7,276 nt of DNA. Source: Bin80 sp022820435. GTDB lineage: Bacteria; Bacteroidota; Rhodothermia; Rhodothermales; Bin80. A program made the translations under genes and the position numbers. How positions within the stretch are numbered: position 1 is the stretch's first letter; each line of letters starts with the position of its first letter. Below, piece after piece: positions 6,659 through 7,276 of this stretch. The stretch lies in NCBI GenBank assembly GCA_022820435.1, contig JAJEFL010000209.1, positions 1 to 7,276 of the forward strand, given 5' to 3'. The notes below the pieces were generated by a model. The model was not told where the DNA came from. It saw only the letters and a list, made by a program, of their open reading frames with translations, and did not search any database.

Positions 6659-7276
6659 CCCATCCCCGAGTACGGAGCAAACCTTTGAAATGAGGGTGGG
6701 ATTGAATGTACTTGATCATCTGGGAATTAACCTGTACAGCAACATCGCTGCCGTTCTGACCGAGGTTATCGCCAATGCATGGGATGCGGATGCAAAAAAT
6801 GTCACCATCCATATTGATCATCAAGAAGACAGTCGTATCACAATGATTGACGATGGAGTCGGCATGACGATTGACGACATCAACAACAAATATCTTTGGG
6901 TTGGGTATCGCCGACGTGATCAGGATATGAATAATGGGAAGCGCACGAAAAAGGGACGAACGGTTATGGGGCGAAAAGGATTAGGGAAGCTTTCGCTATT
7001 CTCAATCGCAGATGTTATTGAAGTTCAATCTGCAAAAGATGGGCAATCTCATGGGTTTCGGATGAGCGCTGTTAAAATTCGCGAAGCCGCAAGAAACCAG
7101 TCCCGGATCTATTATCCTGAATCCTTGAACAGAAACAAACTTGATATCAATCAAGGCACCAAAATTGTCCTCAAAGAAATCAAACGTCAGCGATTAGGGC
7201 CTGGTGCAACAGCATTACGCAAGAGACTCGCAAGACGATTTTCCATTATTGGAGAGACGTACGATTTCAGGATTAC
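6636..7276 (+). CDS. MutL/MORC-like GHKL ATPase of a predicted restriction-modification system (3' end outside window)
   Basis: The first 213 residues are present; the frame is open to the window end. The N-terminal part is a GHKL (Hsp90/MutL/histidine-kinase) ATP-binding domain. N-box: T-E-V-I-A-N-A-W-D-A-D-A at 42-53, with E43 as probable general base and N47 binding Mg. G1 box: D-D-G-V-G-M at 72-77, with D72 contacting adenine. A basic segment at about 91-110 forms the lid, and the G2 box G-R-K-G-L-G-K is at 112-118. The family-typical lead-in G-L-N-V-L-D-H-L-G at 22-30 also matches. No membrane segment or histidine-kinase phosphoacceptor is seen. ATG 6636 is the first start after in-frame stops at 6621 and 6627; a second ATG at 6690 is possible but cuts close to the domain. 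Location after a C5-methyltransferase points to the MORC-like ATPases of restriction-modification operons. The C-terminal domains, which would decide the exact class, are not visible. Confidence 0.88.
   Translation, partial: MSPPKYSDPSPSTEQTFEMRVGLNVLDHLGINLYSNIAAVLTEVIANAWDADAKNVTIHIDHQEDSRITMIDDGVGMTIDDINNKYLWVGYRRRDQDMNNGKRTKKGRTVMGRKGLGKLSLFSIADVIEVQSAKDGQSHGFRMSAVKIREAARNQSRIYYPESLNRNKLDINQGTKIVLKEIKRQRLGPGATALRKRLARRFSIIGETYDFRI

Overview
The window reads as a chromosomal segment of a Gram-negative bacterium, most plausibly from the Bacteroidota/Rhodothermota/Balneolota side of the tree (inference). Reasons: a Tat-exported Gfo/Idh/MocA oxidoreductase sits beside a DUF1080 (3-keto-disaccharide hydrolase family) protein and an exported CBM9-like protein; base composition is moderate; and almost no gene start has a recognisable Shine-Dalgarno sequence. 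No taxonomic marker gene is present.

Layout. (1) 1-344: possibly the 3' end of an unrecognised plus-strand gene, then a mostly empty stretch with a short palindrome next to the end of the first operon. (2) 345-3588, minus strand: a compact three-gene operon read right to left, CBM9-like sugar-binding protein, then a DUF1080 protein, then a Tat-signal oxidoreductase. Together they look like an envelope module for oxidising and cleaving a glycoside through a 3-keto intermediate. (3) 3758-4516, minus strand: an AlkD-like HEAT-repeat DNA glycosylase whose catalytic Trp, Asp and Arg are all present at AlkD-like spacing. (4) 4509-4893, minus strand: a decayed, 3'-truncated second copy of the CBM9-like gene, with its upstream region. 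Its homology to the intact copy stops within a few bases of the glycosylase start codon. (5) 4894-5367: an intergenic stretch separating the two gene blocks. (6) 5368-7276, plus strand: a C5-cytosine DNA methyltransferase, a short frame-broken ORF with the only strong Shine-Dalgarno seen here, and the first 213 residues of a GHKL ATPase that runs off the window.

The most interesting part is the right-hand block. A C5-methyltransferase followed by a MutL/MORC-like GHKL ATPase is the signature of a predicted restriction-modification class that has been proposed as the source of eukaryotic MORC ATPases. The nuclease or helicase partner expected in such a system is not in the window and would lie beyond 7276. 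The second point of interest is the junction at about 4516, where the glycosylase gene seems to have replaced the 3' part of a duplicated CBM9-like gene and may now use its upstream region.
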